Positions 5,587 to 7,529 of a stretch of 7,529 nt of DNA are shown here, one piece after another. Location: assembly GCA_035529155.1 (NCBI GenBank), contig DATKXF010000101.1, positions 1 to 7,529 on the forward strand, read 5' to 3'. How positions within the stretch are numbered: the first letter of the stretch is position 1; the number at the start of each line of letters is the position of its first letter. The stretch comes from JAAEEP01 sp035529155 (GTDB lineage Archaea; Thermoplasmatota; Thermoplasmata; Methanomassiliicoccales; JAAEEP01). The notes under the pieces were generated by a model that worked only from the letters and a program-made list of their open reading frames with translations, did no database searches and was not told where the DNA came from. The position numbers were made by a program, and so were the translations under genes.

Positions 5587-5635
5587 TTAAAAACGAGGAA
5601 AGGTAGAAGAGTGAATACGACTAAGTTCTGACCAT

Positions 5636-6346
5636 ATGGAGTTGATCGAGCTCCTCGACCGTTGTCTATATGAGGATGAGCTAAGGGAGATACTAGTGAC
5701 CATTGGCGGGAAGCCAGATGGGATAAAGAGCGATCTGCTGGAGAAGCTGACACATTCCGATTATGATACGGCCGAGGTATTGAGACTGATCGACGAGGAC
5801 ATACTGACAATCGTCTGCCTTGAGTCGGGCGTACCCACAGTACCCAGTAAGGATGAGATGGTGGAACTCATCTTGGAGGATGTCCTCGGGGAGAAGCACG
5901 ATTACTTCGAGATCTCGACCAAAAATGATGATGGTGGCATGCAGTCCGGCCCGATGAACCCGGATTTTGATGGAGAGCTCCCCGATGTGGACTTTGACGA
6001 TGTGGTCAACAAGATCGGAGGATGGATTCCTGTCAACACCTACCTTCCCAAGGCGGTCATCACAAATGACCTTGGTGATTTCTTGAGTCGCGAGGGATTC
6101 AACGCTCGTGTCAAGATGGACTTCGACATCCGGGTGGGAAGAAATGTGGTGGTCGAGATGGCTAGAGGAAGAAATCCCAAGGACATAGACGAACTCCTTG
6201 AACGAATGGTACATGACCTTGAACAGATCGAATCAGTGGTCGGGGTCATATATGGGGTCGAGAGCGAGGAGATCGTCGATAGGATGGAGGAAGCACTCGA
6301 AGGGGTCTTCGAAGACCCTGATAGAGTGGCGATAGTCCTCATCTGA
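5636..6346 (+). CDS. Unrecognised acidic protein with two SAP-like segments and a possible degenerate PD-(D/E)XK-like C-terminal domain
   Basis: I do not recognise this 236-aa protein as a named family. Residues 10-40 (YEDELREILVTIGGKPDGIK, then SDLLEKLT) match the SAP motif pattern of two helices around a G-x-K turn, used for DNA or RNA binding. A second, weaker copy at about 52-84 contains GVPTVPSKDEMVELILEDVL. Residues 95-125 are an acidic low-complexity linker (NDDGG through DGELPDVDFDD). The C-terminal part, 126-236, has an alpha-beta pattern with FDIRVGRNVVVEMARGR (163-179), which recalls the D-x9-E-x-K core of PD-(D/E)XK nucleases: D164 and E174 are present, but the lysine position holds A176 followed by R177. 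If real, the site is probably inactive. The start is ATG 5636, since a TGA lies in frame just upstream with no other start codon. It converges with msrB. Function is unknown; nucleic-acid binding is inference. Confidence 0.75.
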   Translation: MELIELLDRCLYEDELREILVTIGGKPDGIKSDLLEKLTHSDYDTAEVLRLIDEDILTIVCLESGVPTVPSKDEMVELILEDVLGEKHDYFEISTKNDDGGMQSGPMNPDFDGELPDVDFDDVVNKIGGWIPVNTYLPKAVITNDLGDFLSREGFNARVKMDFDIRVGRNVVVEMARGRNPKDIDELLERMVHDLEQIESVVGVIYGVESEEIVDRMEEALEGVFEDPDRVAIVLI

Positions 6347-6352
6347 TCCTGC

Positions 6353-6370
6353 GATAGAATCTTGTCTATC
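6353..6370. terminator. Inverted repeat GATAGA-N6-TCTATC between convergent genes, possible terminator
   Basis: Perfect 6-bp arms lie at 6353-6358 and 6365-6370, seven bases after the stop of the SAP-like gene and ahead of the msrB stop at 6388. A short pyrimidine-rich tail (CTTCT) follows on the plus strand. Archaeal termination depends mainly on T-tracts, so the evidence is weak. Confidence 0.3.
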
Positions 6371-6387
6371 CTTCTACAGCGCCAGCG

Positions 6388-6786
6388 CTATTCATCTTCC
6401 TCAAATTTCAGGGATGTCGAGTTCATGCAGAACCTTTTCCCTGTTGGGGCGGGGCCATCATCGAACACGTGACCGAGATGACCACCGCATCGCGAGCAGT
6501 GCACCTCCGTCCTCTCCATTCCCAGCGTTTTGTCGATCTCGTATTCCATCCTTTCCTCTGAGACAGGCTTGGAGAAGCTGGGCCAGCCTGTTCCCGAGTC
6601 GTACTTGTCCTTTGAGGAGAATAGGATGTTCCCGCAGCCCGCGCACCTGTAGTTACCCTTCTTCTTATTGTTCCAGTACTCGTTGGCAAACGCGAGTTCG
6701 GTTCCCTTCTCCCTGAGAACATGGTACTGCTTTCTCGTGAGTACCTTGCGCCATTCCTCATCCGTCTTCTCTACCTCATGGATCAT
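6388..6786 (-). CDS. msrB: Peptide-methionine (R)-S-oxide reductase MsrB
   Basis: MsrB reduces the R epimer of methionine sulfoxide in proteins, repairing oxidative damage. This 132-aa protein spans the whole family. It shows EEWRKVLTRKQYHVLREKGTE near the N-terminus, the structural zinc cysteines C48/C51 (CAGC) and C97/C100 (CSRC), DSGTGWPSF (63-71), GGHLGHVFDDGP (101-112) and the catalytic C120 in RFCMNS. The usual resolving cysteine in SGCGWPS is Thr here (T66), so this is the form lacking that residue. Reduction must go through another cysteine or directly through the reductant. ATG 6786 is chosen because GAGG lies seven bases upstream; a GTG two codons earlier (6792) sits almost on that GAGG. 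A good TATA box (TTTTATAG on the minus strand) lies at 6828-6835. The gene is divergent from cutA, and there is no msrA in the window. Confidence 0.96.
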   Translation of the reverse strand: MIHEVEKTDEEWRKVLTRKQYHVLREKGTELAFANEYWNNKKKGNYRCAGCGNILFSSKDKYDSGTGWPSFSKPVSEERMEYEIDKTLGMERTEVHCSRCGGHLGHVFDDGPAPTGKRFCMNSTSLKFEEDE

Positions 6787-6827
6787 GAACACGCCTCACT
6801 GTAGCTAAGGAATTTCTAACTAATTGT

Positions 6828-6835
6828 CTATAAAA
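6828..6835 (-). promoter_or_regulatory. TATA box for msrB
   Basis: The minus strand reads TTTTATAG within GGTTTTATAGAC, one of the best box A matches in the window. It predicts a transcript start near 6805 and a leader of about 20 bases that includes the GAGG ribosome site before ATG 6786. Confidence 0.55.
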
Positions 6836-6839
6836 CCTG

Positions 6840-6880
6840 CGATGCACTATCAGAAGATTGACGACCCCCGATCTGCATCG
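6840..6880. repeat. Spaced inverted repeat CGATGCA / TGCATCG in the msrB-cutA divergent region
   Basis: Perfect 7-bp arms lie at 6840-6846 and 6874-6880, with 27 bases between them, in the 126-bp region between the two divergent genes. They flank the start of the msrB promoter on one side and the likely cutA promoter zone on the other. This may be chance. Confidence 0.3.
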
Positions 6881-6912
6881 ATTTCTTAGGGATGAAATGA
6901 CCATGTGATATC

Positions 6913-7224
6913 ATGTACTCGACCGTTCTTGTGACCGCCCCAGACCTGGAAACCTCAAGAAGGATATCAAGATATCTCGTAGAAGGGAGACTGGCTGCCT
7001 GCGCCAACATCTTTCCCATAGATTCTATCTATCGATGGGAGGGGAAAATCATGGAGGAAGGAGAGTACGCCGTACTGTTGAAAATAAGAACAGAGGATTT
7101 CGAAGCCCTGAGAACAATAGTTCTGGAACTCCACCCATATGAGGTACCGTGTATTGTCAGATACGAGATAAGAGAGGGGCATGTCACCTACTTGAACTGG
7201 ATAGGGGAGTCCACAGAAAGATGA
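6913..7224 (+). CDS. cutA: CutA1-family divalent-cation tolerance protein
   Basis: This 103-aa protein is a full-length CutA1, a small, highly stable trimer with a PII-like ferredoxin fold. Family signatures are clear: the opening STVLVTAPDLETSRRISRYL, LAACANIFPI with C30, SIYRWEGKI (38-46), an EYAVLLKIRT strand (51-60), LHPYEVPCIVRYEI (73-86) and the closing YLNWI (93-97). E. coli CutA was linked to copper tolerance, but the general role is unsettled; metal binding and signalling have been suggested. The ATG at 6913 begins the family core at once. Upstream, GTGATATC gives only a weak ribosome site, and an ATG ten bases earlier is followed directly by a stop. The downstream iron-sulfur flavoprotein gene starts 56 bases after the stop on the same strand, so co-transcription is likely. 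Confidence 0.95.
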   Translation: MYSTVLVTAPDLETSRRISRYLVEGRLAACANIFPIDSIYRWEGKIMEEGEYAVLLKIRTEDFEALRTIVLELHPYEVPCIVRYEIREGHVTYLNWIGESTER

Positions 7225-7268
7225 TTCATGATCGAATATGATCTGGGTGATCGAGTCGACATCGCAAA

Positions 7269-7274
7269 GGAGGT
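7269..7274 (+). promoter_or_regulatory. Shine-Dalgarno GGAGGT of the flavoprotein gene
   Basis: GGAGGT ends six bases before ATG 7281. An ATG at 7276 between them is followed at once by TGA and cannot be the start. Confidence 0.8.
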
Positions 7275-7280
7275 CATGTG

Positions 7281-7529
7281 ATGAAGGTGCTAGGAATAAT
7301 GGGTAGCCCGAGAAGAGGTGGGAACACCCATGTTCTCATGAAGAGATTGATGGATGGGTGCCGTTCTCAGGAGGCGAAAACCGAGATCATCGAGTTGGCA
7401 GGTCTGGAGATAGGGGAATGTGATGGTTGTCAGGCCTGTTGGAAAGGCCTTGAATGCCCTAAAGGCGACGATATGCTGGATATCTACGAGATGATCAAGA
7501 GCAGCGACGCCCTCGTTTTCGGCACTCCG
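7281..7529 (+). CDS. NADPH-dependent FMN reductase-like iron-sulfur flavoprotein, N-terminal part, cut by the window edge
   Basis: The first 83 codons of a flavodoxin-fold flavoprotein are visible, and the frame runs off the right edge. KVLGIMGSPRRGGNTHVLMK is the FMN phosphate-binding opening of the NADPH-dependent FMN reductase family. The cysteines C47, C50, C53 and C59 form the compact CX2CX2CX5C motif known to hold a 4Fe-4S cluster in the archaeal iron-sulfur flavoprotein Isf. GDDMLDIYEMIKSSDALVFGTP is the standard following segment that leads to the next FMN loop. Isf-type proteins carry electrons, in methanogens often linked to ferredoxin and oxidative-stress handling. Related flavoproteins with the same fold can lack the cluster, so cluster binding is inferred from spacing. 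A strong GGAGGT sits six bases before ATG 7281. It is likely in an operon with cutA. Confidence 0.9.
   Translation, partial: MKVLGIMGSPRRGGNTHVLMKRLMDGCRSQEAKTEIIELAGLEIGECDGCQACWKGLECPKGDDMLDIYEMIKSSDALVFGTP

Noticed and set aside
5693..6214. 173-codon minus-strand frame opposite the SAP-like gene
   Set aside because: The plus frame has a clear start and SAP-like motifs; the antisense translation has no recognisable pattern.
6303..6318. Perfect 16-bp palindrome GGGTCTTCGAAGACCC
   Set aside because: It lies inside the coding frame of the SAP-like gene near its 3' end and is explained by the codons for GVFEDP. No second copy is seen.
6378..6389. AGCGC-CA-GCGCT inverted repeat over the msrB stop codon
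   Set aside because: The two-base spacer is too short for an RNA hairpin and the arms are only 5 bp. Probably chance.
1..7529. Searched by eye for CRISPR repeats, transposase or integrase genes, toxin-antitoxin pairs and defence systems
   Set aside because: No regularly spaced repeats, terminal inverted repeats or characteristic motifs were seen. The window looks like ordinary chromosomal gene content.

Overview
The window reads as a chromosomal segment of an archaeon, most likely euryarchaeal in the broad sense and possibly Thermoplasmatota. The best evidence is the N-terminal part of the large subunit (DP2) of the archaea-specific DNA polymerase D at the left edge, next to an archaeal NOG1-type GTPase. 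Archaeal-style promoters agree with this: TATA-like boxes lie about 25-30 bp ahead of probable leaderless starts, and other genes use GGAGGT or AGGTG Shine-Dalgarno sites. The lineage within the archaea is inferred from general sequence character, not from a search.

Layout. Positions 1-749 (minus) hold the 5' part of the PolD large subunit gene, which runs off the left edge. Upstream of it on the same strand, at 801-1787, is a NOG1-like ribosome-assembly GTPase, and the two probably form an operon. A 65-bp divergent promoter region with one palindromic TATA-like element separates the GTPase from a plus-strand ModE-type winged-helix/NUDIX hydrolase fusion (1853-2572). An Lrp/AsnC regulator (2631-3071) follows and converges, 2 bp apart, with a minus-strand stand-alone MEDS sensory-domain protein (3074-3655). 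A 339-bp AT-rich gap (3656-3994) carries two perfect palindromes and no convincing gene. After it comes an exonuclease III-family AP endonuclease (3995-4756, TTG start with a strong Shine-Dalgarno). A minus-strand HdeD-like six-helix membrane protein (4804-5391) converges on it.

From 5470 to 5635 is a divergent intergenic region with a striking chain of overlapping inverted repeats. It precedes an unrecognised 236-aa acidic protein (5636-6346) with two SAP-like segments and a C-terminal part reminiscent of a degenerate PD-(D/E)XK nuclease. Minus-strand msrB (6388-6786) converges with it and diverges from cutA (6913-7224). The right edge holds the first 83 codons of a flavoprotein with the compact four-cysteine motif of archaeal iron-sulfur flavoproteins (7281-7529).

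Functionally the window mixes core information processing (PolD, NOG1) with regulators (ModE-NUDIX, Lrp, MEDS) and a group fitting stress and repair (AP endonuclease, MsrB, CutA, iron-sulfur flavoprotein, HdeD-like protein). There is no mobile element, CRISPR array, rRNA or recognisable tRNA. I see no clear defence system. The least explained items are the SAP-like protein with its upstream repeat cluster, and the ModE-NUDIX fusion.
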